Shown: positions 14,501-25,244, numbered from the stretch's first letter. The stretch is 64,000 nt of DNA from Echinometra lucunter (GCA_029962745.1 CM057153.1:5271006-5335005); one strand, 5' to 3'. A program made the numbers and translations. Notes: generated from the sequence alone by a model not told the origin.

Positions 14501-17500
14501 AAAAAAAAGTTAAAAGCAACTACAATTTCAGCCATTCAGGTTTGGGTATTTTGGACTTCCTTTCTAGGTTTTTGAGCTGCATTGACATGTGATGATTTAT
14601 GGAAAAGGGCAGTCATGGTTGCTGACTGTCCTACTCTGTAGAGACTAAGTATTTTTTTTTTTACTGAATTTGGTACATTTTTTTGTGCACTTTGTGGTTT
14701 ATGGCTGGGTGCATTTTTTTATAGAATCTCTTTGTTTATTGTCCCATTTGGCTTCATTTCTTTGTATGTCTCTGCTGCCATTATTCTACCCCCTTTTGCA
14801 CACATTCTAAAAAAGGTTGTCACCCTTTTCTCATTTTTTCATTCCTACTTTAGCTTCATGAAGTTCCTTTTATATTTAACCGGAACGTATGTATTTGGCG
14901 AATTGGTGCCATTGTGAAGTATCTTATAAAGCTCTGAATTGAGCAAAGTTAGATTCTTTATTGCCATTCACGTTGCCACCTTTTTGATCACGCGATGCAA
15001 ATAGATCTCTCTTTTATCAAAGCTCCCACACAAGTATATGCCACACTTCCAGTCACCCCTTCCAGGGATTGTTCAGAGCATGGTAAAAAATATTGACAAA
15101 AGGTTTTTTAAAAAACCTGAGATTTGACTGATATATCTCTGAGATTTACAATATTGTTATTTTCATTTATTGATTTTATTGTTGTATTAATAGAAATCAT
15201 GTTTATTTCCTGTCACCATTATGGCATGATAAGGAATGAGGTTGAATTGAAATCCTACAAAATGCATCTATTTTCATAGGTGAATCCTCTGGTGCAAGTT
15301 GTGCTCTAGTCTTCGATCTTTTTTTTTTTTTTTTTTTTAATTTGATTCAAAATAATGCTCTCACATCAACATTTTTGTTTTTGTTGTCACAAAAAATGCA
15401 ACCACAATAGCCTGGCACATTGTAAATTTGTTGTAAACAGATAACAAGCAGGCTTCACTTTGAGCCCACCCCCACATTTTTTTTGCCATATTCCACTCCC
15501 CCATCGCGTGATCATAACAGATTAGGTGTCATGGCACAGTGGAAATAAACAGGCTATGGAAAAAAAAAAACAGAAGGATACCATGTTCAGATGAGAGATA
15601 TTTATAATGATGCTGATAATATTATTTGATTCTTTTAAAGGACATTCTACAATATTGAGCAATGTCTTTTGTGCTTTCAAAGAGCTTTGGATTATATTGC
15701 TCTGGCTCCAGCCAACCTGCCCTGATTAGGTTTGGAAGCATTAAAAAAATTTGGGTGATATTCGCCATTCCGAAGGTACGTTATTCCGAAGGTTCGTTAG
15801 TCCGAAACACACAAATTGCATATTCGTAGATGTTCATTAGTCCGAAGGTGAAAAAGGGTTCGTTAATCTGAACATTTGTGGCGTTATTCCGAAGGTTCGT
15901 TAGTCCGAAGGCTTGCTAGTCCGAAAATGAAATAAGGTTCGTTATTCCGAAGGTTTTTTAGTTCGAAAATGATAAGAGGTTCGTTATTCAGAAGGTTCAT
16001 GAATCCGAAAATGAAATAAGGTTCGCTATTCCGAAAGTTCGATAGTCCGAAAATGGATTAAGGTTCGTTAGTCCAAAAATAACTAACAAACTAACGAACC
16101 TTCGGAATAACGAATTTTATTTCGTTTTCGGATTAACGAACCTTCAGAATACCGGTAACAAACCTTTTTTCATTTTCCGTCTAACAAACCTTCGGATTAA
16201 TGAACTTTCGGAATAACGAACCTTCGGAATAACGAACCTTCAGAATAACAAACCTTCAGAATAACGAACCTTCGGAATTAACGAACCTTCGGAGTAACGA
16301 ACTGTAACCAAAAATTTCAGTGCAGTACATGTACAGATTTTCGAGGGAGGGAGGGGTGATATACTTCAGTTTGGTTCAGGAGAGAATTCATTTTGAAATA
16401 ATTCTCTTGCATTGGTAGTTGCTTTTGTAAGGGAGTTAGGGCTCTGCATGGAGGTACTTAGAGACACACTCATTCCCTATGTAGAAGGGTAAAAAAGAAA
16501 AATTATACCTTGAAATTAGGTCACTATCATGGATGATTGGTTTGGACTAGACCAGAGGTTTCATAATGTCATAAAATGTAAAAGGTCGGTGAGCGTTTAG
16601 GAAGCTCTAGATTCATCGACCCTTGAACCAGAAATTGTAAACCCTTTTGGTAAATTGATGAATGCCGCAATGCTATATGCAGATAAGAGTCTTTTATTTT
16701 TAACATATGGACACCCCATCAATCTGGCATGACCTTGATGGCTTAAAAGGTATTATGAAATGACTTTGGGCACTCTATTTTAGGATGTTCTGAGGAAGTT
16801 TCAAGTTTCAGTGGAGTATAAATGCTTTCAGGCCAATAGAAGTACGGTAATTGTTTCAAAGATGCCCTGAAATGTGAGTATAGCGTGGAAGGACTATCAC
16901 TTTCAGAGGGAGGTGTGGACTGGTGGATGATATGAATTCCCATAGAGACTTATTCTAATCTGCACGCCATTGTTCATGGTCTTCAATCTCAATGAACCGC
17001 AATCCAGTCATAGACGGAAATGGGGGGAGGGATATGCCCCCTCGCCCATGACTTTTTGAAAGTGGGACATGATATCAAGTGTCCCTCCCCTACAGATTCA
17101 TAATCTATATTAGACTCCAAAGAAAGAAGTTTGGAGTGATAATGCAGGGGATAGACGCTTAGGACTTTAATTTGTTATTATCAGTTGCTTGTTGCAGAAT
17201 CTAGAGTGAAAAAGCCCCCCCCCCCCCCCCAAGGTTGATGACCCTTTTTTTTCCCAGGCAATTTTGGATGTTTCTCTCCCCCTCATAGATTCCCACCCTT
17301 GACCACTTTTTTTTATTTTAATTTTTTAGATATCAACAAAAATTTCCTGTAACTACAGTTATGCACTTCTTCACAATTGTCAATCAGTACTGGAGATGAA
17401 ATGTTCTTCTAAGCTTAAAATACTCATGACCTTTTGTTCTATTGTGTTTCATTTTGAATTGGAGAATTCATAACTCCCCTTAGGTATTTGCAAAGAAAGC

Positions 17501-20500
17501 CATTCTCAATCAAAATGAGCCAAAAATAGTAACAAGAAGATCATAACATTTAAAACCAAGTACTGATATGATATTTATTTATAGATGAATGTTTGAGGGA
17601 ACAGAGGCAGCATTGCTCTTCTTGTTTATGACACACTTGATTCCCCTAGACTTAGTACAAGGATTATAGGGTCCCCGTAGGAAATGGATTAATAAACATC
17701 ATGTGCCTTTACATGTGCAGCTAGCAAGGAGTGTGCGTTTGACAGCCTAAGGCATGTACCATAGGCTTTCATCCTTGCATACACTCACTGTACCAGATGT
17801 AAATGAAATTTCGTTGAGATTGTTGAGAGCCTGTAAAGGGGTAAAACTACCTTCGAAGATAGTATATTTTATTTTAAGGACAAAGAACGGAAGCACCCAT
17901 TGAAGGTGACAAGTAGAGCAGAGAGCGAACTTCAGCGAAATCACTCCCCTCCGTTCATTGGATACAGCAGTGAGGTAAATCAGCCTGAATTTTGGAATGA
18001 GAAAGGGTAATACAATTGAAGCTTCATTCCATTTTCGGTACACTGAGTCCCTCGCGTGTGCGGCAACGTGATTATTATCGCAACTTACATCAGCACATTC
18101 ACTTAAAAAAAAAAATTTTCTCTCTCTTTTTTTTTTTCTTTTTTTTCTCTCTTTTTTTAAAGAACATTTATTCCCTTTCATCACTGATATATGAAATAAG
18201 GTTGCAAAAATAAAGAAGTTCGAGCATAAAATGGAAGAGGTATCATGGTTCATTCACTTGACTCTGAGCCTGGAATTTACCCACTGAAACTCTTTGAGAT
18301 ACAATTATTTCAGACCTTCAAAAATGTCTATAATGCACTAAATTTAGCCAAATAATTATGGTTGATCTGATTATCAAAATTTTGTTTAAAATTCTGTTGA
18401 TCTCCATATGAAAATAGACTACCAACTGATATCCCTGGAAACCTTTCGTTGTTGTAATTAATGATTGGGCATCATGGGCATGAAATCTTCAATCAAGATA
18501 TCAGAAATTACGTAGGCCCAATTACCAAATTGGCTTATCAGTGGAGGATTATGATATAACTAGATAAGATAAGATAAGATTTTAATGACTCTATCGACCC
18601 CTTCGGGGTATGAGAGTTCAAACATGTACATATATATACATGTAGACTATAGTCTATATTACCTCACTTATAGACATGATTACTAAAGAATAAAACACAT
18701 TTGACAAACAATGATATGTATAAATTACTGATTAAATGGAATTTATAACACATTATAAATCTAAACGTGCAGGACTTTTTACTAACCTGCCACTACGAGT
18801 TACTACAACTCCGGTTTTATTCACAACAGCATCTACTTTTCTCTTTGGCACATATTTGTGAGTGAAATGACTAAAAATAATTCTAATGAATTTCACTAAA
18901 CTTCTCAAATGGATAGCATTTTTAGTATTGAATAGCTTATCCATATGTATAGAACATGGTCTACGAAGCAACTCCCTTGGCAAGTAACTTGTGCCTTTCT
19001 TTAACTCTCAGACAATGATATCAGTCAATTGTGGGTTGAGTGCTTGAATTTGGTCCGTCAACTGTTCTGTTTGTGTTCTGTTTGAAATTGTCTTGCATGG
19101 GAATAGGATTTCCTTAATTCAGCAAATGCGATGCATCTGTCATCTGTGAAAAAAAAAATAATAGGGGTGATAACTTCAATTTCACTAACAAGTAATGGTG
19201 GCTGAAATCATGCCTGTTATATCAAATTATAATTTGTATTCACTGTTTATCTTGCACTAAGCTGGATGAATTGATTGATTGATTGATTAATTGATTTACC
19301 AACAAGTACAATACCAGGTACATTGTTTTCAGACAATGACATTTACTTACAGGTATAAATTTGGAAAATCATAATTTTCCATCTTCCTTCTGTCTCGTAG
19401 AGTAACTTTGCCATATGTCACAGTTTCGCTCCCCTCCATTCTGCGCTGGGCTCAGCACACCCTTTTGACACAAGCCCCCTACCCCCCCCCCCCCCTGCAG
19501 CCCATTTACCATTTTCTCAAATGTATGTGGTCATAGCTAATGATATATTTGCTAAATATTGTATTCATATGCAATGCATTGAGATATGTTTACTACCTTT
19601 TTGTTGACATCATTATTCTATCATATGGTTCAAATTAAGATACAGTGCATCTTTCTTTAAATATATGGAAATGTGAATGAATTCTTATCACTGTTTCATC
19701 CATATGTTATATCTGTCATGATAAGAATCTCTGAAATTGATAGGTCCAATGCGCATCATGCGATGAAATACAATTCCCACAAGCTTCATGCAAATGAGCA
19801 AATTTGCCATGGAGGGTAACATCTGATGTCACGAGCTGTGAATAGTACTACTATTCACGGATACTGTATATGGCATATGACATCACACTCGAAAAGAGCA
19901 CACTAGATTGTGACAACATTAATTTGCACGTGCCTATTGTTTTAGGCACCAAAACGTAATGATGATATCATAATTTTGTTAAATTTAGATTGCACAAGCA
20001 ATGCAAACACTGCAATAGCACTTATCCAGAATCTAGATTTAGAATTTCTGATTTTAAAAGTGCAGATTCTGCTCTTTACTAAAGATGACGGATATAAACC
20101 AAATATATACGGCCGTGAGAGGGTCTGGTTAAACTATGATGCCCTCAGTAATGCAAATGCGACTATTTTCCTTTGGATACCTTAGTTTCCAATCAGACCC
20201 TCTCACGGCCGTATATATTTGTATATTGTCATCCATGCCATTGACTATTGTGTCCCTTGTGCCTATAGGTTAATTAGAACTAATATTTTGCTATTTCTAT
20301 TTCAGGGTACTTCAGGCAGGAGCTAGGCTGAATGAAGCTCATATATTTAAGTGCTTGGAAGAGGTAAGCATGTTAATGTTCATAATCTACTTTGTTTCTA
20401 GTTCTTTGTGATTATGCCAGCTACTGTGTGTGCTCCTTTTTAGCTGCTACCCCCTTTTCACAATGTATGTTTGTTGTATGACTATATAATGTTTTATCCT

Positions 20501-23500
20501 GTGGTATTGTATTGTGGAATTGCATAGATTTTATTTCAAATGACATAAGTCAAATTGGATTAATTGGATTGAATTAATTTATGAAATTTACCCCAAAACC
20601 TCAGTGTCATTGCAAAATGTTTCATAGCATTTTTCTCACAATTATGCTCAAAGCACTTTACTTCATGTTTCCACCATTCTCCCGGGGGGGATATGTCTCA
20701 GTGAGGCCTGTACATCATCCATGTAAAAGAAAATATAGAAAAAGGGTTGTTTTTCAGCACCAGGCATGGGCAGGAAACCCAGGGATCCCGTTAAGGGTAT
20801 CAAAAACAGGAAAAATCTGGTAAAAGGATATCGAATTCAGAGGAATGATGATGCAATCCTTGAATAAATTCCCTATTAAGGATGTAAAACTCGGAGATGT
20901 TAGACATGATTCCCTGTTTAGGGTATCAGAACCACTCCTACTTTAATTCACGTTCCTAGGGTGTCAAGAAAAAGGGAGAAAAGGGTAGTTTCTTCAGCAC
21001 TAGGTAGAGAACCCTCATATCCTGTTAAGGTTATTGAAAATCAGAGATGATGATGCAGTCCTTGAGTAAAATCCCTGTTACGGGTATAAAAATCGAAGAT
21101 GTTAGGCATGTTTCCCTGTTTAGGGTATTAAAATCACTGCTACCTTAATCCCCGTTTAGGGTGCTTTTCAGAAATTGACTTAAGTGGATAATGTATAGGT
21201 CTCAATGAGACATATCCCCCGGGACCATTCTCCACTTTGTATGGAAGTGTTTCCTACTACCGAACACTTTTCATAGATTCAGTCATATCAAATACAATAT
21301 TCTCTCAATATTTATCAAGCTTCCACCATGAATACTAAAATACCTACGGAAAATAAAGATGCAAAAAATTTTCAGACAAGTAGTCTTTGATACGATATCA
21401 CCTTCCGATCGCACCCCTCTCCGCATTTTGGTGACCTGAAAATGGAATTTCATATGGGAAAAAGTTGGACAATGTACCAAATCTACAATCAGCTTGTTGG
21501 ACCATTTTTTGCTTTTTGAGAAAGCAATGATGTTGCAAAAGTGTTTTTGCCGCGTTTTTGTCATCTTCCTTTTGAAATTTCCTGTGGGAGAATGTTGCAT
21601 AGTTCTTAGCATAGGAAATTAATTTTGGACGCGTAAATGCGCACGTACGGTAATACAATGCTGTTTGGTAATTCAATCACTGACTATACACTCACATTTT
21701 ACCCACATTAGTCAAAGTATTCTTTTATCTTGGAGGCCCCTTTAAAATGCTCATTCAAACCATATGATAGATTGAATATAGATTGATTGAATTTATTGAA
21801 TTAAAATGCTGACTAAAGACATCAGTGACAAGTCTTGCAGCACACTGATAACCCATTTATCTTCTGTCAAGTGTTTGTTAAATATATTTATGGATAATCA
21901 GTGATTATACTGGTAACCTGTACCAGTTGCAATCATACTTATCTTTGAATGATTGTCAAAACAAAAATGACGCATCAAATCCCCTCAGTCATATCCCATT
22001 CCTCTGGATATTGATGTGTTTAAAGTTAGATGGTGATTGGTATTCAAAATAGGGTTGGTAATTGAGATCTTTTGTGATTTAGTTCACTGATTTGATTATT
22101 GTTTTGCCTTTGGAAATAAGTAATATTAATGGATGATTTCAGATTTTTCTGCATTGTAATGGCTCTTATTTTTTGTGGCATTGGAATTGTACATCATCAT
22201 TATAATAATTTATTACAGTCACCCTCTTCCCTTTTATGAGGGGTCATTGATTCTCATGCCATGATAACACTTCCTCCCTGTACTTCCTCTTATCTTAAGC
22301 ATTCTCCTCGTTTAGCCCAACCCCCTCGCTTTCCCTGCTCAGCATTTCCTTCTGACCGGTCCTGGGTCTTCCCCTTCCGATCTCCTCATGCCATCCACTT
22401 TTAATCCAATTTTTTGGATTAAAAGTGGATGGCATGCTCTAGTCTTTTTACAGGCTCATCATCTTCCCATCTCAACTCATGACCCATCCATCTCAACCCT
22501 CTTCTCTTGACCACTTCTACTGCAGTCTCTTCCATACCCAGAATTTTCATAAGCTCACTTGTATTCTTTCTATCGCACAGTTTCACACTGCATGTTTTCC
22601 GTGTCATGGCTCTTTCAGTTCTCCTCAAAAATCCTTTCTTCCACTGTCTCCACATTCCAAGATTGCCATATACAGTTAACTTTGCATAACTCGAAGTCGC
22701 ATAAGTCGAACTTTCTCTAACTCGAATCATTTTGGGGGGGCCAAACTATACAAAACATGTGTTATTTACATTTCCTAAGTCGAATTCTGCTTAAGCAGAA
22801 CTATTTTTTATGCCCCCAACAGATTTGACTTATGCGAAGTTAACTGTACATATCTACTTCTACATGCTATCTCTGTTGGCCTGATGTAATAACTAAACAA
22901 GTGGTGTTAAGTTGACCACCTTCAGACAAAGATATTTGATTTTTTTATTTGAAATCCATTTGCAGGCTCTCAACAGGACTTCTAACCATGACCTTGTGCT
23001 CATATACATTTCATGACCTTTCAATAAAGTAATTTGGTTTGATTCTGGTTGATTAATCATTCTAGTCACTGCTCCTCATTGTTGCAGTTATGCAAAATGA
23101 AATATCTCTACCCCCACAAACAACATTTGATAGAATGACGATTTGAGATAAGAGTTCTATAATCACGCGGTTGTGACATGTGCAGAGGAACATCATGAAA
23201 GGTTTTTGGCATGATGTACATTTTCAAATTACATATTATGTGTGCAATGGAACTACGTTAATCTGACTGCACATAGCTAGCTTCATGTGTATTGTCCTCT
23301 TTCATAAATAAAACAGCCTGCTGTAAGCCCAGTTTTTAAAGCTTTAAATTTTTTGTTTCTTATTGTGCCCTTGCAGTGCAGCGGTTAATGCCGTAGTGTT
23401 GTGAATGTTTGAAATGGAACCAGGTTTCTTTGAATTTCAGTTTGTAAATGGGGCCAATACATGGGGGTTGCTTCACGTTGTGTAGTTGTGTTGCGAATGC

Positions 23501-25244
23501 ATTTCACTTCCTTGTAAAGCTTTGCAAGATTTGTACATTCTACACATTATGGCCTACAGGTCACAGGTTACAGGAATACCGGTCATGTAAGCATAGAATG
23601 GGTTCTTGTAGCTACCGTTGCATTATGCCAGGCATCAAGACAATAGAAAATCTCACTGCCGTTGGTGAATTTCCACTTCGACAAAACAGTGTTCGATTCA
23701 GATGCACTTCTTCTGCACATACTTGTGCTAATGGAGATAACCCTTAGTTATATTTGTTCATTTCATTTACCTAAATAAGGCAGTATCGTCAGCTTTAGAA
23801 TCATGGCATGGGATTCAGCCATATGAGTTTCTTGGAAATCACTTTGATGAGGGTTAAGGCTGTATTATAAAAACTATTTTCAAACAAAAAATCAAATGTT
23901 GAGAAACCCATGTGCAAAATCCATATTTATATCTTGTCAATATCTAAATGGAGGATTAAAGTACGGCCCAATATTCATCATGAGTGACAACTGGATAATT
24001 TGCTTTGGATAACTACACATCTAGCCTAGTGCATGTTTACTATGTGTGTATTGCTAGTTGTCATAACAGTACCATAGTTCTGTTTGTAGAATACTTCTTT
24101 CCTTACAAACAGTGGGAGAAAAACACTATTTCACACTTAATATCATTAATCAGATTGACCTTTCTATTTTCATTCATTTGATTAACTTATTACCTTACAT
24201 GTATCTACTTAGTGTTACTGGAAAACCTCCAATTTGTGAATAATCACTCACCATGGAAACCTACAGAGAATATCCTATCTACCTGTATTCTAGGTGAACT
24301 TCAAACTACTGTAGAATGAAAATAATTTGTTGAAGAACCCTCTTTCATGTTTCTCCTATCTCTTAGGCTGAAACAGAGACTAAATCAAGCCTTGGTATAT
24401 CCATGACTGCAGATGAATTTGTAAAGCATGCAACCGACATCTTCCTAGAAAAGGTACGTGCTAGAAAGTTTTCATGGAGTTTTGAAGCTTCTTTTAAGCC
24501 TTAGTTATTGTCATATTTCCTGCCAAGGCTCATTTAGATATCCGGTGGCAAACCCTGAAATTTCAATTTTTACCTTGCCAATTATGATAATGATATATGT
24601 CAGTAATAGTTCCTGTTCAGCTAAAAGAGACTTCTGCCAAAAGTTGCGCAGACAAACAGTGATGTCATATTTTGGGCTAACATTATAAAGATTTGATTGG
24701 TCCACACCTTTTGGCCACTAGAAGCCGAAAAAGATGCTTTTTGCTTTCGTGTTTGTTGTTGTTTTGTTGAGTTTTTTTGCCACGTCACATACCATTCATT
24801 TACATGAAACAAAAATTACTGCTGGGGTTTGCCGCTTCATATATGAACGTTAACACTGGAAATGTTGTAACACTGTTGACACTTTATGAAGCATTGCTAA
24901 TTAGGCGATCCATTGACAAACTACAGGGAATCAAATCTGTAAACATGTCTCCAAGTTTTGTCAAATGTAACATGCACGAAATACTCCTTTTGTTCATATA
25001 TTTGCTCAAAAAATGAACAAAGGAAAGAATATCTTTATATTTCACCATTTGTCAATGAGTTTGTTTTGTTCCTTTTTTTTTTCATTGTTTGTCTGTTTTT
25101 CATTTTGGATTATATTTAATTTGATAAAATTTCTGTCACCTAGGGCACATTTCACTGAATCACTCTGTGGCACATGTAGTGCAACATCATAAGCATGAAA
25201 TCAACTTTTTTGTGTGTGTTCTGCAGGTGAAGCCCATTAGATGA
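1603..25244 (+). CDS. TPGS1: TPGS1-like tubulin polyglutamylase complex subunit 1 (gene span, 5' end missing)
   Basis: Non-catalytic subunit of the TTLL1 tubulin polyglutamylase complex, which adds glutamate side chains to tubulin in cilia, centrioles and neurons (family knowledge). Eight exons are visible: 1603-1693, 2375-2505, 3256-3319, 3600-3715, 5886-6021, 20306-20363, 24367-24453 and 25227-25244. All junctions are GT-AG and phases agree throughout, giving about 233 residues. The first exon encodes an RIIa/DPY-30-like dimerisation helix (KIIANRPDDPIQFLASYF). Later landmarks matching my memory of vertebrate TPGS1 are LTHHSRLAFEDNVATAY, TYKELLRKILR, RDHEFIPLDVFHHG with VLTAFVL, LQAGARLNEAHIF and a short VKPIR end. 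Human TPGS1 is about 290 residues and has a longer N-terminus, so the start codon and N-terminal exon are missing here: either in the first 1.6 kb, where I could not recognise them, or outside the window. The 14.3-kb intron before the sixth exon is packed with transposons. A possible AATAAA lies at 25992-25997. Confidence 0.88.
2375..2505 (+). CDS. TPGS1: TPGS1-like exon b
   Basis: Acceptor TTAG at 2371-2374, donor GTAAGT after 2505. It takes one base to finish the split Tyr codon and leaves one base over. It encodes FESIREKGNRVVRAHQVL then VLTHHSRLAFEDNVATAYQI, which aligns with the human LAHHSQRAAFNNNVSVAYE segment as remembered. Confidence 0.88.
3256..3319 (+). CDS. TPGS1: TPGS1-like exon c
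   Basis: A 64-bp exon with acceptor ACAG and donor GTGAGG, phase 1 in and phase 2 out. It encodes SKHSFGLTGSTYKELLRKIL, matching the conserved TYxELLRxI block of TPGS1. Confidence 0.85.
3600..3715 (+). CDS. TPGS1: TPGS1-like exon d
   Basis: Acceptor TTTCAG at 3594-3599, donor GTAAGA after 3715. It encodes FVPEAIEDEVMKKISPRDHE then FIPLDVFHHGVLTAFVLIG. The RDHExxPLxVFxxGxLTxFVL block is the most diagnostic part of the TPGS1 match. Confidence 0.9.
4597..5268 (+). repeat. 336-bp tandem duplication containing a short inverted-repeat element
   Basis: Two adjacent 336-bp copies (about 4597-4932 and 4933-5268) read as identical base for base. Each carries an element that begins GGGGGTGTTTCACAAAGAGT and ends in the inverse ACTTAACTCG, so about 28 bp of terminal inverted repeat; the second copy continues into TGAAACTCCCCC and a C homopolymer. 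It lies in the intron before TPGS1-like exon e. Perfect identity means very recent duplication or an assembly error. Confidence 0.88.
5886..6021 (+). CDS. TPGS1: TPGS1-like exon e
   Basis: Acceptor TTTCAG at 5880-5885, donor GTAAGT after 6021, phases 1 in and 2 out. It encodes DFIQQAEGLYECLDSHSNGQ followed by APQILCDAVLHELKESV and a Ser/Thr-rich end. The position matches the helical C-terminal half of TPGS1. The tandem duplicated element at 4597-5268 lies in the preceding intron. Confidence 0.85.
6282..6350 (-). repeat. tRNA-derived SINE fragment
   Basis: On the minus strand an A-box-like AGCTCAATGAG is followed about 35 bp later by a B box GGTTCGATTC. The rest of the cloverleaf is degraded. 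Typical of a SINE head, in the 14.3-kb intron. Confidence 0.5.
8000..8331. mobile_element. hAT-like MITE with 8-bp target duplication
   Basis: Starts CAGTGGCGTAGCTAG and ends in a degenerate inverse (GGCTACGCGGGTG). It is flanked on both sides by GCATGAAT, a perfect 8-bp duplication. CAGNGGCG termini with 8-bp duplications are the hAT pattern. The interior is pyrimidine-rich with a C homopolymer and has no transposase. Confidence 0.75.
8542..8581 (+). repeat. T homopolymer followed by G homopolymer
   Basis: About 30 T directly followed by about 10 G; another G run of about 20 lies at 8642-8660. They create artificial reading frames of poly-Phe and poly-Gly. Confidence 0.9.
9046..9366. mobile_element. 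MITE with ~55-bp terminal inverted repeats
   Basis: The left end (AGTGCAGTTTTCATGG, then GATTTGCGAAGGATGCGAAT) and the inverse of the right end (AGTGCGGTTTTCACGG, then ATTTTGCGAAGGATGCGAAT) match over about 55 bp. Flanks carry TAACAGA on both sides, a possible 7-bp duplication. About 320 bp, no protein. Confidence 0.75.
9899..10215. mobile_element. MITE with ~37-bp terminal inverted repeats
   Basis: The left arm (CTACGTTCAGACTGTTATC then GAGGGGAGGAGA) pairs with the inverse of the right arm (CTACATTCACACCATTATC then GAGGGGAGGAGA). The interior repeats the motif family again around 9975-10150. No coding capacity. Confidence 0.7.
11808..12222 (+). mobile_element. piggyBac-like MITE, copy 1 (TTAA target)
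   Basis: Flanked by TTAA at 11808-11811 and 12219-12222. Ends are CCCATTCGTGACAG and the inverse CTGTCATGAATGGG. A CCC-start terminus with TTAA duplication is the piggyBac signature. The interior is AT-rich and has no transposase. A second copy lies inverted at 52409-52823. Confidence 0.82.
13640..13800. repeat. Inverted-repeat cluster with GGTACCCACTTTGACGTCA arms
   Basis: Three copies of a TGACGT-CAAAGTGGGTACC unit, one direct and two head to head around 13750-13790 with a 3-base spacer. The left copy and the second copy could also be ends of a roughly 135-bp MITE. TGACGTCA also matches the CRE core, but that is probably incidental. Confidence 0.6.
15753..16309. mobile_element. Palindromic TTCCGAA-array element, copy 1
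   Basis: A 557-bp element flanked by perfect 8-bp direct repeats AAAAATTT (15745-15752 and 16310-16317). The left half is a degenerate array of GTTCGTTATTCCGAAG / GTTAGTCCGAAAATG units; near 16080 the array flips and the right half carries the inverse, CTTCGGAATAACGAAC. Terminal 12 bases (GGGTGATATTCG and inverse of CGAACTGTAACC) are a weak inverted repeat. No protein coding. Confidence 0.82.
18556..18985 (-). mobile_element. Retroelement 3' fragment with pentanucleotide tail
   Basis: On the minus strand a 76-codon frame (18983-18753) ends TRSGRLVKSPARLDL, like the basic tails of retroelement polyproteins. It is followed by about 170 bp and then repeated ATCTT units (18560-18577), a tail typical of non-LTR elements. 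The two clues point to different classes, so only retroelement remnant is claimed. Confidence 0.45.
20101..20220. repeat. Perfect 27-bp inverted repeat, 66-bp spacer
   Basis: 20101-20127 and 20194-20220 are exact inverse copies (core GGCCGTGAGAGGGTCTG). The hairpin lies 85 bp upstream of TPGS1-like exon f, inside the intron. Short-spaced perfect arms suggest a recent foldback insertion. Confidence 0.85.
20306..20363 (+). CDS. TPGS1: TPGS1-like exon f
   Basis: A 58-bp exon with acceptor TTTCAG and donor GTAAGC. It encodes VLQAGARLNEAHIFKCLEE and ends in phase 0. The LxAGxRL match and correct phase support membership despite the 14.3-kb intron before it. Confidence 0.82.
20681..21223. mobile_element. 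543-bp inverted-repeat element with 8-bp target duplication
   Basis: Ends are CCCGGGGGGGATATGTCTCA and the inverse of TGAGACATATCCCCCGGG, about 36 bp of arm in all. Flanks are ACCATTCT on both sides (20673-20680 and 21224-21231). The interior is a partial tandem duplication of about 200 bp (GTTAAGGGTAT and CCCTGTTTAGGGTAT units). It lies in the intron after TPGS1-like exon f. Confidence 0.82.
22270..22690 (-). pseudogene. LINE reverse-transcriptase C-terminal fragment, interrupted by a hairpin
   Basis: Minus-strand translation includes KLCDRKNTSELMKILGMEE, then RRGLRWMGHELRWEDDEPVK, matching the C-terminal end of invertebrate non-LTR polyproteins (LRWxGHVxRxDDxxxVK). After a hairpin insertion with in-frame stop, the frame resumes as EEIGRGRPRTGQKEMLS, the usual GRGRPR tail. 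The hairpin at 22387-22436 has about 23-bp arms. The fragment sits in the TPGS1-like intron and is not functional. Confidence 0.75.
22387..22436. repeat. Near-perfect hairpin, ~23-bp arms
   Basis: Arms 22387-22409 and 22414-22436 are exact inverses around a 4-base loop (core GCCATCCACTTTTAATCC). It breaks the LINE frame. Confidence 0.88.
24367..24453 (+). CDS. TPGS1: TPGS1-like exon g
   Basis: Phase 0 at both ends, acceptor CTTAG, donor GTACGT. It encodes AETETKSSLGISMTADEF then VKHATDIFLEK, corresponding to the MTxEEFxxxAxxxFxxKV end of TPGS1. Confidence 0.85.
25227..25244 (+). CDS. TPGS1: TPGS1-like terminal coding exon
   Basis: Acceptor TGCAG at 25222-25226, then VKPIR and TGA. Human TPGS1 also ends in a very short VKP tail after the lysine, so this tiny exon is credible. 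Confidence 0.8.
   Translation: MKPIR

Larger units (their letters stand above)
6022..20305. other. 14.3-kb transposon-rich intron of the TPGS1-like gene
   Basis: No exon was recognised between the fifth and sixth visible exons, whose phases (2 out, 2 in) join directly. Content is AT-rich DNA, homopolymers, and many short inverted-repeat elements listed separately. Predicted reading frames here are short, low complexity or lie inside repeats. Confidence 0.75.

Noticed and set aside
15753..16309. CRISPR-like array
   Set aside because: Units are degenerate, without unique spacers of fixed length, inverted at the centre, and the genome is eukaryotic.
17747..18253. 168-codon minus-strand frame, the longest outside known exons except one P450 exon
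   Set aside because: Contains a Lys/Arg run from a polypyrimidine tract, no domain, and no splice context in the opposite direction within the TPGS1-like intron.
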